DNA of 12,403 nt from Chitinophagales bacterium (GTDB lineage: Bacteria; Bacteroidota; Bacteroidia; Chitinophagales; BACL12): contig JACMJP010000281.1 in the NCBI GenBank assembly GCA_014380545.1, positions 1 to 12,403 on the forward strand, read 5' to 3'. Shown in pieces: positions 6,234 through 12,323 of this stretch. The notes beneath the pieces were generated by a model. It did no database searches, was not told the DNA's origin, and saw nothing but the letters and a program-made list of their open reading frames with translations. Position 1 is the stretch's first letter. The number at the start of each line of letters is the position of its first letter. A program made the translations under genes and the position numbers.

Positions 6234-6851
6234 ATGATCAATTTACCGGAGGAAGGATACATTAAATATTCAATAGCCTTTCATGAAGAAAAACTTGACA
6301 GGGGAATCTGCGATACTGAATTAATTGAATGTCGCAATACACTACATCAACTTAAATTAATTGGAGTTTATCCTGACGGAGTTGGTTATGGAAACATTAG
6401 CCGGCGCTCCGGTGAACACAATCAATTTGTAATTTCCGGAACTCAAACAGGAAATATAACATCAGCAACAGAAGATCATTTTAGTCTTGTTTCTCATTTT
6501 GAAATAAAAAATAACAGCTTAACATGTAGTGGAAAAGTAAAAGCCTCATCAGAAGCATTAACACATGCCGCATTTTACGAAGCTTATACAAATATAAATG
6601 CTGTTATTCATGTACATCATTTTCTTTTATGGAAAAAATTATTGCATATTATTTCTACTACTGATGAAAAGATTCTTTATGGTACACCGGCAATGGCAAA
6701 TGCGGTAAAACGATTATTGCAAACAGAAAAATTGCAAAAAGAAAAAATCCTTGTTATGGCCGGTCACTCTGAAGGAATATTTACTTTTGGAAATTCTTTA
6801 CAGGAAGCATTTATTATTTTAATGCAATATTTTGAATCAAAATATTACTGA
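6234..6851 (+). CDS. class II aldolase/adducin family protein (MtnB- or Ald2-like)
   Basis: A 205-residue protein, the usual size of MtnB and fuculose-phosphate-type aldolases. The start at 6234 is preferred: the 23 extra residues from 6165 resemble neither a signal peptide nor the family. Landmarks: GYGNISRR (51-58) and ISGTQTG (67-73) for phosphate binding, ASSEALTH with the likely catalytic Glu at 107, metal ligands H126 and H128 in VIHVHH, and a third at H178 in AGHSEGIFTFG. The domain binds a divalent metal and cleaves or dehydrates a 1-phosphate ketose. With mtnA nearby it could be methylthioribulose-1-phosphate dehydratase, or the aldolase of the DHAP shunt giving dihydroxyacetone phosphate and an aldehyde. 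HVHH and HSEG differ from textbook HTH and HG motifs, so the substrate is open. Its 3' end overlaps mqnD by 7 bases, tail to tail. Confidence 0.8.
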   Translation: MINLPEEGYIKYSIAFHEEKLDRGICDTELIECRNTLHQLKLIGVYPDGVGYGNISRRSGEHNQFVISGTQTGNITSATEDHFSLVSHFEIKNNSLTCSGKVKASSEALTHAAFYEAYTNINAVIHVHHFLLWKKLLHIISTTDEKILYGTPAMANAVKRLLQTEKLQKEKILVMAGHSEGIFTFGNSLQEAFIILMQYFESKYY

Positions 6852-7675
6852 ACAAATAATGGATATCGCACTGAAGGAATAATTTTTTTTGATTGTGCAA
6901 TTGTATATAATTTCTCAACAGCATTTTTTCCTTCCTCACCAAGATCAACTGTAAAATCATTTACATACAGCTCAATATGTTGTTGCATTACTGATGTTTC
7001 CATTTCCTGGGCATGTTCTTTTACATAATTCATTGTTTGCGCCGGGTTTTGTAAGGCAAATTCAACGCTGTTTCTTACAATGCGGTTTATTCTTTTCTGT
7101 GTGTCAATGTCAAAATTCCTTTTTATTGCAATACCGCCTAATGGAATAGGTAATTTATATTTGTTCTCCCAATATTCGCCAAGATCAATAATTTTTTGTA
7201 GACCCTTTTTTTCGAAAGTGAACCTGTTTTCATGAATAATTACTCCGGCGTCAATTTCATCTTTTAATAATGCATCTTCAATTTTTGAAAAAATTAGCCC
7301 TTTTTTTGTGAGTGCTTCAGGAAATGCTACACTCAATAATAAATTTGCGGTAGTAAGTTTTCCGGGGATGCCAATTACACAATATTCAATTTTAGTTTGC
7401 GGTATTTTATATTTTGAGATTAATAAAGGTCCGCAGCCTCTGCCAAGTGCGGAGCCGGAGGTAAGCAAAATATATTTTTCTGAAACATAGGCATATGCAT
7501 GATAGCTGAGTTTGCTAATATCTAATGTTTCATGTAATGCCATTTCATTTAATGTTTCTACATCTTCAAGCATCACATCAAATTCAAATCCTTCCGTATC
7601 AATTTTTTTATTTGCTATCGCATCAAAAATAAAAGCATCATTGGGACAAGGTGAGTACCCTAAAGTTAATTTCAT
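6845..7675 (-). CDS. mqnD: 1,4-dihydroxy-6-naphthoate synthase
   Basis: A 276-residue cytosolic enzyme of the futalosine route to menaquinone, which turns cyclic dehypoxanthine futalosine into 1,4-dihydroxy-6-naphthoate. It has the periplasmic-binding-protein-like fold of MqnA/MqnD. Visible hallmarks: the N-terminal LGYSPCPNDAFIFDA (5-19), SKLSYHAYAY (54-63), GSALGRGCGPLLI (74-86) and DAGVIIHENRFTFEKKGL (142-159), where His148 corresponds to the proposed catalytic His145 of the Thermus enzyme. Its ATG overlaps the stop of mqnB (ATGA at 7675-7672), so the two are translationally coupled, and the pathway order mqnB then mqnD is kept. Confidence 0.95.
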   Translation of the reverse strand: MKLTLGYSPCPNDAFIFDAIANKKIDTEGFEFDVMLEDVETLNEMALHETLDISKLSYHAYAYVSEKYILLTSGSALGRGCGPLLISKYKIPQTKIEYCVIGIPGKLTTANLLLSVAFPEALTKKGLIFSKIEDALLKDEIDAGVIIHENRFTFEKKGLQKIIDLGEYWENKYKLPIPLGGIAIKRNFDIDTQKRINRIVRNSVEFALQNPAQTMNYVKEHAQEMETSVMQQHIELYVNDFTVDLGEEGKNAVEKLYTIAQSKKIIPSVRYPLFVQ

Positions 7676-8367
7676 ATTGCTGATTCTTTAAGGAATTGTT
7701 TGATAAATATTTCCAGATTTGCAACAGCCAGGGATATATTCCAGTTCTCTTTATTTCTTTTTTCCATGTAGTTTGAAATACTTCTTATTTGCAGACAGGG
7801 GATATTTTCCATTTTACATACATACCCAAATGCAGCGCCTTCCATACTTTCCACCTGTGCATGAAATTTCTCAACTACATTTTTTATAGTTGTATCATTG
7901 CCGTGTACTGTATTTACAGTAATTGCTTCCACTTTTTTTATATTCGACAAGCAGGGCAAATTTACTTCTGCATCAAAATGTATTTTGCCATTTTTAAAAG
8001 GCAAAGTATTTTCATTCAGCAATCCGATCTCAAAAATTGTTTTAAATACTTCCCCGTCTTCAGCACCGAGATCAGAAAAAAGATCGCTTTTAATTTGAAT
8101 TACTTCTCCAATTCGCAGGGTGCGATCAAAGGCACCACATATTCCAAAATTCAAAATAAGGTCATATTTTATTTTTAATAAGTGCTTTGTCAGTTGGTAA
8201 ATGGTTTTCATCATTCCTGCGCCTGTGACAAGAATATTAATATTTATATTCTCTGAGTTTACAGAAAATAACTCCTGTTTATCATACAGAAGTGTTTTAT
8301 TTTGTGGAAATAATTTCAGAATACCTGAAATTTCTTTCCGTGTTGCAACAACAAATAATAATTTCAT
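7672..8367 (-). CDS. mqnB: futalosine hydrolase
   Basis: A 231-residue member of the nucleoside phosphorylase/MTAN superfamily. It splits futalosine to hypoxanthine and dehypoxanthine futalosine, the substrate of the cyclase MqnC. Visible features: the opening strand LLFVVATRKEI (3-13), VTGAGMMKT (47-55), LNFGICGAFD with IGEVI (72-90), and the purine-site end VESMEGAAFGYVCK (172-185) followed by QIRSISNY and R204-N-K-E-N-W. The S-I-S-N-Y...R-N-x-E-N-W tail is typical of futalosine hydrolases rather than MTA/SAH nucleosidases, which have S-D instead; a broader nucleosidase role cannot be excluded. First gene of the mqnB-mqnD pair; the partner genes mqnA, mqnC and mqnE are not in the window. 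Confidence 0.9.
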   Translation of the reverse strand: MKLLFVVATRKEISGILKLFPQNKTLLYDKQELFSVNSENININILVTGAGMMKTIYQLTKHLLKIKYDLILNFGICGAFDRTLRIGEVIQIKSDLFSDLGAEDGEVFKTIFEIGLLNENTLPFKNGKIHFDAEVNLPCLSNIKKVEAITVNTVHGNDTTIKNVVEKFHAQVESMEGAAFGYVCKMENIPCLQIRSISNYMEKRNKENWNISLAVANLEIFIKQFLKESAI

Positions 8368-8401
8368 AAATTAAATTCAGTGTAAATTTAATTTTCATTT
8401 C

Positions 8402-8432
8402 TTTGTAATTCATTTCTTTTAAACGAAATTTG
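8402..8432 (+). promoter_or_regulatory. candidate promoter of the FISUMP-domain gene
   Basis: TTTG (8402-8405), a 19-base spacer and GAAATTTG (8425-8432) match the Bacteroidota promoter except for the first base of the -7 element. The start codon follows 19 bases later. It lies in the 84-base gap to the divergent mqnB, for which only a weaker element (TAAATTTA, 8383-8390) was seen. Confidence 0.55.
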
Positions 8433-8451
8433 CCGCACTTAACCCTTATTC

Positions 8452-9066
8452 ATGTCCAAAAAAAATATTGTTGTTTTCATCTTCTATTTTCTTGTTATAT
8501 ATTGTACTAATTCTGCTGTTGCGCAATCACATGCATTAACAGACAGCACATATTTTTTTTCTGATACAAGAGACAATAAATCTTATAAAGTAATTGTGCT
8601 TGATGGCAGAGCTTGGATGGCTGAGCCCATGCGTTATAAAACCAGCAATAGTTGGTGTTATGGCGGCAAAAAGAAAAATTGTAAATTATATGGGCGTATG
8701 TATACATGGGGTGACGCACAAATTGCATGTCCGCAGGGATGGCAATTACCTTCCAATGAAGAGTGGGAATCTTTAATTACATATTTAGGTGGTGATAAAA
8801 AGGCAGGTAATTTTTTTGCAGCCAGAGATACCAGTACTTTTTATCTGACATTTGGTTACCCACCCAATATTTATGGCAGGTTTGCGGATGATGCAAATGA
8901 ACTTCATTTTTGGAGTACGACACAGTTTAATGATAATACAGCATGGCATTATTTCATTATAAAAGATAAGTTACCACTAATATCATCCTCTTATATATCA
9001 AAAAACTACCACCTGAATTGTTTGTGTGTGAAGAATGATGATTCTGTAATGAATGAAGAAAAATAA
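8452..9066 (+). CDS. exported FISUMP-domain protein
   Basis: A 204-residue protein with a signal peptide (residues 1-25, ending SAVAQ). The rest is a short version of the Fibrobacter succinogenes major paralogous domain (TIGR02145): DTRDNKSYKVIVLDGRAWMAEP (38-59), YGRMYTW (80-86), ACPQGWQLPSNEEWESL (92-108), and FWSTT (153-157) near the end. These proteins are common, exported or surface-associated in Bacteroidota and Fibrobacteres, and share a C-type-lectin-like formylglycine-enzyme-type core without a known enzyme role. Probably binding or adhesive; no anchor or sorting domain is visible, so it is likely released or periplasmic. It closes the chromosomal part of the window with a strong terminator. 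Confidence 0.85.
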   Translation: MSKKNIVVFIFYFLVIYCTNSAVAQSHALTDSTYFFSDTRDNKSYKVIVLDGRAWMAEPMRYKTSNSWCYGGKKKNCKLYGRMYTWGDAQIACPQGWQLPSNEEWESLITYLGGDKKAGNFFAARDTSTFYLTFGYPPNIYGRFADDANELHFWSTTQFNDNTAWHYFIIKDKLPLISSSYISKNYHLNCLCVKNDDSVMNEEK

Positions 9067-9087
9067 AATATTTGATTCTCTAATTAC

Positions 9088-9110
9088 TTCTGAAAAAAAT
9101 ATTTTCAGAA
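9088..9110 (+). terminator. A/T-rich hairpin after the FISUMP gene
   Basis: A 9-bp stem (TTCTGAAAA at 9088-9096, TTTTCAGAA at 9102-9110) with a 5-base loop, immediately before the stronger terminator at 9115. It may add to termination; weak on its own. Confidence 0.4.
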
Positions 9111-9114
9111 AAAT

Positions 9115-9148
9115 AAAAACCATCCGGTTTCAAAGCGGATGGTTTTTT
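9115..9148 (+). terminator. strong intrinsic terminator of the FISUMP gene
   Basis: A 12-bp stem (AAAAACCATCCG at 9115-9126, CGGATGGTTTTT at 9136-9147) with a 9-base loop ends in a T-run. The stem begins with A's, so it can work from either side and would insulate the chromosomal gene from the accessory operon transcribed toward it. Confidence 0.9.
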
Positions 9149-9149
9149 A

Positions 9150-9296
9150 TTTTGAGGTCGGAAGCGGATAGGCTATTCTACTTTCACAGACATGCCCATG
9201 CTGACAAATTGCAATGTTTTCAATAGTTACGGCCTTAAGTTGACTTAGTGGATACATAATATAATACCTGAAAATGTAAATAATCCGACCTCAAAA
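9150..9296. repeat. 13-bp perfect inverted repeat around 121 bases
   Basis: TTTTGAGGTCGGA (9150-9162) and its exact complement TCCGACCTCAAAA (9284-9296) bracket a non-coding stretch at the junction between the chromosomal genes and the phage-like region. No target-site duplication flanks the repeats, the inside has no ORF or tRNA, and no att core was recognised. It could be a miniature element, an integration-site remnant, or a long RNA hairpin closing the minus-strand operon. Confidence 0.6.
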
Positions 9297-9311
9297 ACGC
9301 ACTCAGTTTTT

Positions 9312-9665
9312 TTAACTATAGGCTTCCAGAATATGGATCTCTTTTTTTAATTGCTCAATCTGTATTCTTTTCTGTTTAATGAGGGTTTTATTATTGTCTT
9401 TGATGAACATATTTTTACTAAAAGGTGGAAGTAAATACCCCGGGTTAATTGCATACTTCATACACAATAAATAAAGCATCTGAATAGTAATAAACCTCTT
9501 TTGATTTTTCATTTGAGATACATGCTGCGGTATTACATTTAAACTTTCTGCAAACTCCTGCTCTGTATTTACTTTACCTGTATCAATTAAATGCTCCATT
9601 ACAGCCAGAAACCGCTCACCTATATAATTTAATACTTCCTTTGTTTCTTTTGGGTAGTAGGGCAT
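9312..9665 (-). CDS. small HTH DNA-binding protein
   Basis: A 117-residue protein. Residues about 10-80 are helical and contain an XRE/lambda-repressor-like helix-turn-helix (TEQEFAESLNVIPQHVSQMKNQKRFIT, 34-60), with the YAINPGYLL segment (71-79) that closes this domain in many Bacteroidota XRE proteins. Residues 93-115 are a basic and leucine-spaced helix (LIKQKRIQIEQLKKEIHILE) likely to form a coiled-coil dimer. No peptidase or effector domain. It is the last gene of the repressor operon, one base after the stop of the preceding gene, so it is probably made in the lysogenic state; the target is unknown. Confidence 0.75.
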   Translation of the reverse strand: MPYYPKETKEVLNYIGERFLAVMEHLIDTGKVNTEQEFAESLNVIPQHVSQMKNQKRFITIQMLYLLCMKYAINPGYLLPPFSKNMFIKDNNKTLIKQKRIQIEQLKKEIHILEAYS

Positions 9666-9666
9666 G

Positions 9667-10119
9667 TTATTTAATTGTGTATTCTACGGCTCTCATTTTA
9701 TTATTTGCCCTTTTCATTTTACTGAACCCTGCTATCTCAGTAAAGAAACCGCCAAGACTTAATGCTCCGCCTGCAATACTTATCCCGAGTATTATATTCG
9801 GCTCTGCATCACCGGCAGTTAATACAAACCCAACCCCTGTAACTGCAACGCCTGCAAGTATTAAACCTAATCCGGTTTGAACTGTTGCACTTGCATCATA
9901 CATATCATCGTAATAATTTGTAACCGGAAATGTTTGATAGCTGCCACTTAAACTTTTAATATTTACAGGGGCAACTTTATATACAGTATCATTCTTTTTG
10001 AAATAAACATATTCAGATGTTTGAAATAAAACATCGTGATACATTTTATCATCATTCAAATAAAGTTGGGCATTTACATTAAATGCAAAGAATAAAAGTA
10101 AAATTGTTAGCTGTTTCAT
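9667..10119 (-). CDS. 150-residue exported or membrane protein with glycine-rich helices
   Basis: The start at 10119 is fixed by a signal peptide (residues 1-18, ending NVNAQ), by an excellent Shine-Dalgarno sequence 8 bases upstream, and by ATGA overlap with the stop of the 63-residue gene. The mature part has a short soluble segment (19-78, with a V-Y-F-K-K...V-Y-K-V-A pair of strands) and then two glycine-rich hydrophobic helices at about 82-102 and 108-131, ending in a basic tail. An inner-membrane location with an external N-terminal domain is likely. I do not recognise the family. Its place in the repressor operon suggests a lysogeny-expressed function such as superinfection exclusion or surface change; that is inference. 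Confidence 0.7.
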   Translation of the reverse strand: MKQLTILLLFFAFNVNAQLYLNDDKMYHDVLFQTSEYVYFKKNDTVYKVAPVNIKSLSGSYQTFPVTNYYDDMYDASATVQTGLGLILAGVAVTGVGFVLTAGDAEPNIILGISIAGGALSLGGFFTEIAGFSKMKRANNKMRAVEYTIK

Positions 10120-10307
10120 ATTTCCTCCTCCTTCTCTTGTTTCGGCATTCCCAATACATATAAATAACCCAGGAAGGGAGAAAAGCATATTGAAAAAACT
10201 ATTACAGTTCCGGTGTTTAAGTTCTTTGCCTCTGCAATTAAATAATTTACTCCGCACCACAATAGATATATAATTCCTGCAATTGCGTAAATGTTTTGTT
10301 GGCTCAT
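10116..10307 (-). CDS. 63-residue two-helix membrane protein
   Basis: Starts at the ATG at 10307, 24 bases after the repressor stop, and overlaps the next gene by ATGA. Two membrane helices at about residues 5-25 and 33-53 are joined by a polar loop (AEAKNLNTG) and followed by a charged tail (PKQEKEEEI). The second helix, with S-P-F-L-G-Y-L and a following P-K, resembles a membrane module often seen in small Bacteroidota proteins. No function assigned. Co-transcribed with the repressor, so probably expressed in the lysogen. Confidence 0.7.
   Translation of the reverse strand: MSQQNIYAIAGIIYLLWCGVNYLIAEAKNLNTGTVIVFSICFSPFLGYLYVLGMPKQEKEEEI
10123..10133 (-). promoter_or_regulatory. unusually strong Shine-Dalgarno sequence
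   Basis: On the minus strand AAGGAGGAGGA ends 3 bases before the ATG at 10119, with the AAGGAG core 8 bases away. It is encoded within the last codons (K-E-E-E-I) of the upstream 63-residue gene. Bacteroidota genes rarely use such sites, and no other gene in this window shows one. Confidence 0.75.
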
Positions 10308-10331
10308 TGAATTTGGTTTTTGGTTATGAAA

Positions 10332-11024
10332 TTATATCTGCAATTTTTTAATAACCCCCTTTATTAAATAAATATCCATTATCTCATCAACAGGAATTTC
10401 CATTGCTTCAAATTTCTTTCTATCATCTCTGCGCCTTTCGTCATTTTCACTCACTGCTGATAAATGCCCTTTTATATCGCTCTGCTGCAATCTCTTTATC
10501 ATCTGGTAATCTTTCGTTCGCACAAAATAAATCTCTCCCCATTGAATTAACTGCTTATTATTTACCCGCCTGCAGAGCACAAGACAACCGTTCTCTATTA
10601 CAGGGTACATACTATGGCCGAATGCTGTAATAGCAAAGTCACAGTCCTCATAACCTGGAATAATCATACTCCCGTCCGCTTCATTTATATCATCATACAT
10701 CTGTACGGCCCCGGCACTTCCTTTATTCCTGTATATAGGAATTGCTTTTGTAGGGAGTTTCTTTTCTGTGGCTTTGGATTTATGCAGGTTGGTTACTTCA
10801 AAATCTGCTTCTGGTTCATTCACCGTACTATTAACTGCAAAGTCCTTACCTGTAAAGTTAATGTCAAGAAATTTTTTTACCGTCTGTTTTGCCTTCGCAT
10901 TTAGTTGCGATTTGCCATACCATGTACTTAGCGTTTGCCTTGACACACCAAGCATTTCAGAGAATTGTTGATCTGTATAACCGGCATTTTTTACTGCCTG
11001 TTTAAGTTGGTTGCCTTCAGTCAT
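10332..11024 (-). CDS. phage-type repressor, HTH plus S24/LexA-like self-cleaving domain
   Basis: A 230-residue protein in two parts. Residues 1-55 hold an XRE-type helix-turn-helix (TDQQFSEMLGVSRQTLSTWYG, 17-37). Residues about 95-230 are an S24 peptidase domain with a candidate self-cleavage site Ala104-Gly105 (GSAGAV), nucleophile Ser138 in GHSMYPVIENG and general base Lys177 in QMIKRL; the spacings (33 and 39 residues) are close to LexA and lambda CI. Such repressors hold phage early promoters shut and cut themselves when RecA filaments form after DNA damage. It heads a four-gene minus-strand operon and faces a Cro-like gene across a shared control region, the standard immunity layout. 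Confidence 0.92.
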   Translation of the reverse strand: MTEGNQLKQAVKNAGYTDQQFSEMLGVSRQTLSTWYGKSQLNAKAKQTVKKFLDINFTGKDFAVNSTVNEPEADFEVTNLHKSKATEKKLPTKAIPIYRNKGSAGAVQMYDDINEADGSMIIPGYEDCDFAITAFGHSMYPVIENGCLVLCRRVNNKQLIQWGEIYFVRTKDYQMIKRLQQSDIKGHLSAVSENDERRRDDRKKFEAMEIPVDEIMDIYLIKGVIKKLQI

Positions 11025-11058
11025 TTTTACGAAATGTGTATAACTTTTTTCTTTACAA

Positions 11059-11092
11059 TTTGCATTATGTAAAGAAATTTACTGTACATTTG
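11059..11092 (+). promoter_or_regulatory. early promoter of the Cro-like gene
   Basis: TTTG (11059-11062), a 22-base spacer and TACATTTG (11085-11092), a full match to the Bacteroidota -7 element. The predicted start near 11099 gives a 25-base leader to the ATG at 11125. Operator half-sites overlap it on both sides. Confidence 0.7.
11074..11081 (-). promoter_or_regulatory. candidate -7 element for the repressor operon
   Basis: Read on the minus strand TAAATTTC matches TAnnTTTG in 7 of 8 positions; a TTG lies 16 bases upstream (11098-11100), slightly close. It would start the repressor transcript near 11067, between the operator half-sites. Confidence 0.35.
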
Positions 11093-11124
11093 CTTTACAA
11101 TTGAAAAACAAATATATAGTATTT

Positions 11125-11346
11125 ATGATAATAGAACAAATAATACTGAATGAATGGAAGCTGCTTAGAGATCACGGAGATGTAAGTGACATTCAAAGAG
11201 AGACAAAAATTAGCAGGGTTACCATTCAAAAGGCCCTTGAAGGCGAAGCGGATTTAGATGTATTTGAAGCTATTAATAAATACTACTCTGCAAAAAAAGA
11301 GCGCATTGAAAAATCAAATTCTTCACTATTAAATAACATAGCATGA
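11125..11346 (+). CDS. Cro/Ner-like small HTH protein
   Basis: A 73-residue protein from the ATG at 11125; a TTG start at 11101 would lie right at the predicted transcript start, so the ATG is preferred. Residues about 18-45 (GDVSDIQRETKISRVTIQKALEG) form a helix-turn-helix, followed by a helix with EAINKYYSAKKERIEK. No cleavage domain. Divergent to the S24 repressor and first in the rightward operon, it has the position and size of a Cro or Ner protein, which shuts off repressor synthesis at the start of lytic growth. Its stop overlaps the next ATG (ATGA at 11343-11346). Confidence 0.75.
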   Translation: MIIEQIILNEWKLLRDHGDVSDIQRETKISRVTIQKALEGEADLDVFEAINKYYSAKKERIEKSNSSLLNNIA

Positions 11347-11690
11347 ACTACAACTACCTAAAACTAAACAACAAATCTTTTGAATTTGAAATGGAAAGTT
11401 TCGATTCTGAAAAGATCATTTTCTCTTATAGGGAAAAAGAAACTGACGAATGGATAGATGCAGAAATAGATACTTACTTCTTTGAATTATATGCAAAAGA
11501 ATGGGGCTGGTTTGATTGGAGCAGCGATGTATATTTTCAAACAGATTTAATTCAAACATCATCAGGACGCTATGAAGATTTCCAGGAATACTATGATGCA
11601 AACCCTAAAGGAACAACACATGAAGAATTATTAAAATACTTCTTCGCAACAAAAGTATCTGAAACAAAAAAAGAATTAGTTCACAATTAA
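11343..11690 (+). CDS. 115-residue acidic early protein, function unknown
   Basis: Second gene of the rightward operon, overlapping the Cro-like gene by ATGA. No signal or membrane segment. It is rich in Asp, Glu and aromatic residues (KEWGWFDWSSDVYFQ at about 51-65) and reads as a small mixed alpha/beta protein. Not recognised. Acidic, aromatic-rich early phage proteins include several DNA mimics and host-takeover or anti-defence proteins, but nothing specific supports that here. Confidence 0.65.
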   Translation: MNYNYLKLNNKSFEFEMESFDSEKIIFSYREKETDEWIDAEIDTYFFELYAKEWGWFDWSSDVYFQTDLIQTSSGRYEDFQEYYDANPKGTTHEELLKYFFATKVSETKKELVHN

Positions 11691-11702
11691 AAATATAAGC
11701 AC

Positions 11703-11990
11703 ATGACTATTCAAATTCAAAAAACAACCTCTATCGAATTAAATATCGGCGATTGCTTTCGTAATTGTTTTGGAGTTGTAAAAATTTTATCAAATACAAG
11801 ATGTGTTATTGTTTATGACATAGCTGATGTAAGAACATATCCTGTTTCTATTTTAGATGAAGGAGATGTTACAGATAGAATAACAGAACAAGAATTTAAC
11901 GCAGCCCTTGAAAAAGTAAAAGATACAGCCGTTTGCAAGCTACAGGAAAATATAGATTTCATTAATTCACTTTCACTTATAACCGCATAA
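11703..11990 (+). CDS. 95-residue early protein, function unknown
   Basis: Starts at the ATG at 11703, 12 bases after the previous stop, in the same operon. Residues 1-60 look like short beta strands with a possible SH3-like arrangement (IELNIGDCFRN, VVKILSNTRCVIVYDI), residues 66-95 are helical (EQEFNAALEKVKDTAVCKLQ). Three cysteines (18, 22 not paired with a zinc motif elsewhere; others at 33 and 82) do not form a clear metal site. Not recognised. Confidence 0.6.
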   Translation: MTIQIQKTTSIELNIGDCFRNCFGVVKILSNTRCVIVYDIADVRTYPVSILDEGDVTDRITEQEFNAALEKVKDTAVCKLQENIDFINSLSLITA

Positions 11991-11999
11991 ATTAAAACT

Positions 12000-12164
12000 A
12001 TGACCGCAATACTCATTATATCCGGAATCCTTGCCTTCATGTTATTTTCTATTCTCTGTATGCGGGGAGCAAAAGAAATTGATAACAACGGGAAACAAAT
12101 AGCCGGACGGGTATTTTATGACACAAGAGTAAAAAATAATTACAATAAAAAATTAAATAAATAA
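12000..12164 (+). CDS. 54-residue single-pass membrane protein
   Basis: ATG at 12000 to TAA at 12162-12164, 9 bases after the previous stop. Residues 2-21 are a hydrophobic helix (TAILIISGILAFMLFSILC), followed by a short basic tail (RGAKEIDNNGKQ, ending YNKKLNK). Continuous spacing with its neighbours supports a real gene in the rightward operon. A small inner-membrane protein; function unknown. Confidence 0.6.
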   Translation: MTAILIISGILAFMLFSILCMRGAKEIDNNGKQIAGRVFYDTRVKNNYNKKLNK

Positions 12165-12174
12165 ATCTAACGCT

Positions 12175-12300
12175 ATGAAAAAAATAATCCTTTACGCAGC
12201 CCTTGCAATAACAACATTTTCAAGCTGCAAAGTAAATCCTGAAAAATGGAAAGGGCATAAAAATAAAGACACTTATTCTTTTTGTAAAGGCAAAAAATAA
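12175..12300 (+). CDS. 41-residue small lipoprotein
   Basis: ATG at 12175 to TAA at 12298-12300. MKKIILYAALAITTFSSC is a lipoprotein signal peptide with the acylated Cys at 18 (lipobox T-F-S-S-C), leaving a mature peptide of only 24 residues, rich in Lys and with a second Cys (37). Located 10 bases after the previous gene in the rightward operon. Very small phage lipoproteins elsewhere include superinfection-exclusion and phage-receptor-blocking proteins, a possible but unproven role here. Confidence 0.6.
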   Translation: MKKIILYAALAITTFSSCKVNPEKWKGHKNKDTYSFCKGKK

Positions 12301-12323
12301 ATTCACCTAAAATCTAAAAGTAC

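Larger units (their letters stand above)
11051..11099. promoter_or_regulatory. putative operators of the immunity switch
   Basis: The intergenic control region carries CTTTACA at 11051-11057 facing TGTAAAG at 11068-11074 (a 7-bp inverted repeat with a 10-base centre), and a third copy CTTTACA at 11093-11099. TGTACA at 11083-11088 is a related, imperfect half-site. They surround both candidate promoters, as expected for binding sites of the divergent repressor and Cro-like protein. Confidence 0.65.

Noticed and set aside
7789..8178. Plus-strand open frames opposite mqnB (129 and 66 codons)
   Set aside because: Composition is that of the complement of a coding strand (rich in F, Y, I, C), with no family resemblance.
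7672..8367. MTA/SAH nucleosidase instead of futalosine hydrolase
   Set aside because: The C-terminal S-I-S-N-Y...R-N-x-E-N-W signature and coupling to mqnD favour MqnB, though broader activity is not excluded.
9150..9296. Integron attC site or complete insertion sequence
   Set aside because: No RYYYAAC/GTTRRRY core pair, no transposase ORF inside, and no target-site duplication next to the 13-bp repeats.
9160..9311. tRNA gene as a prophage attachment site
   Set aside because: No acceptor stem, T-loop GTTCRAA or anticodon arm could be folded in this stretch.
11101..11124. TTG start for the Cro-like gene
   Set aside because: The predicted transcript begins near 11099, leaving no leader; the ATG at 11125 has a 25-base leader and keeps the whole HTH.
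11813..12088. Minus-strand 91-codon frame opposite the early genes
   Set aside because: It is antisense to two tightly spaced plus-strand genes, lacks a promoter match and shows no recognisable domain.
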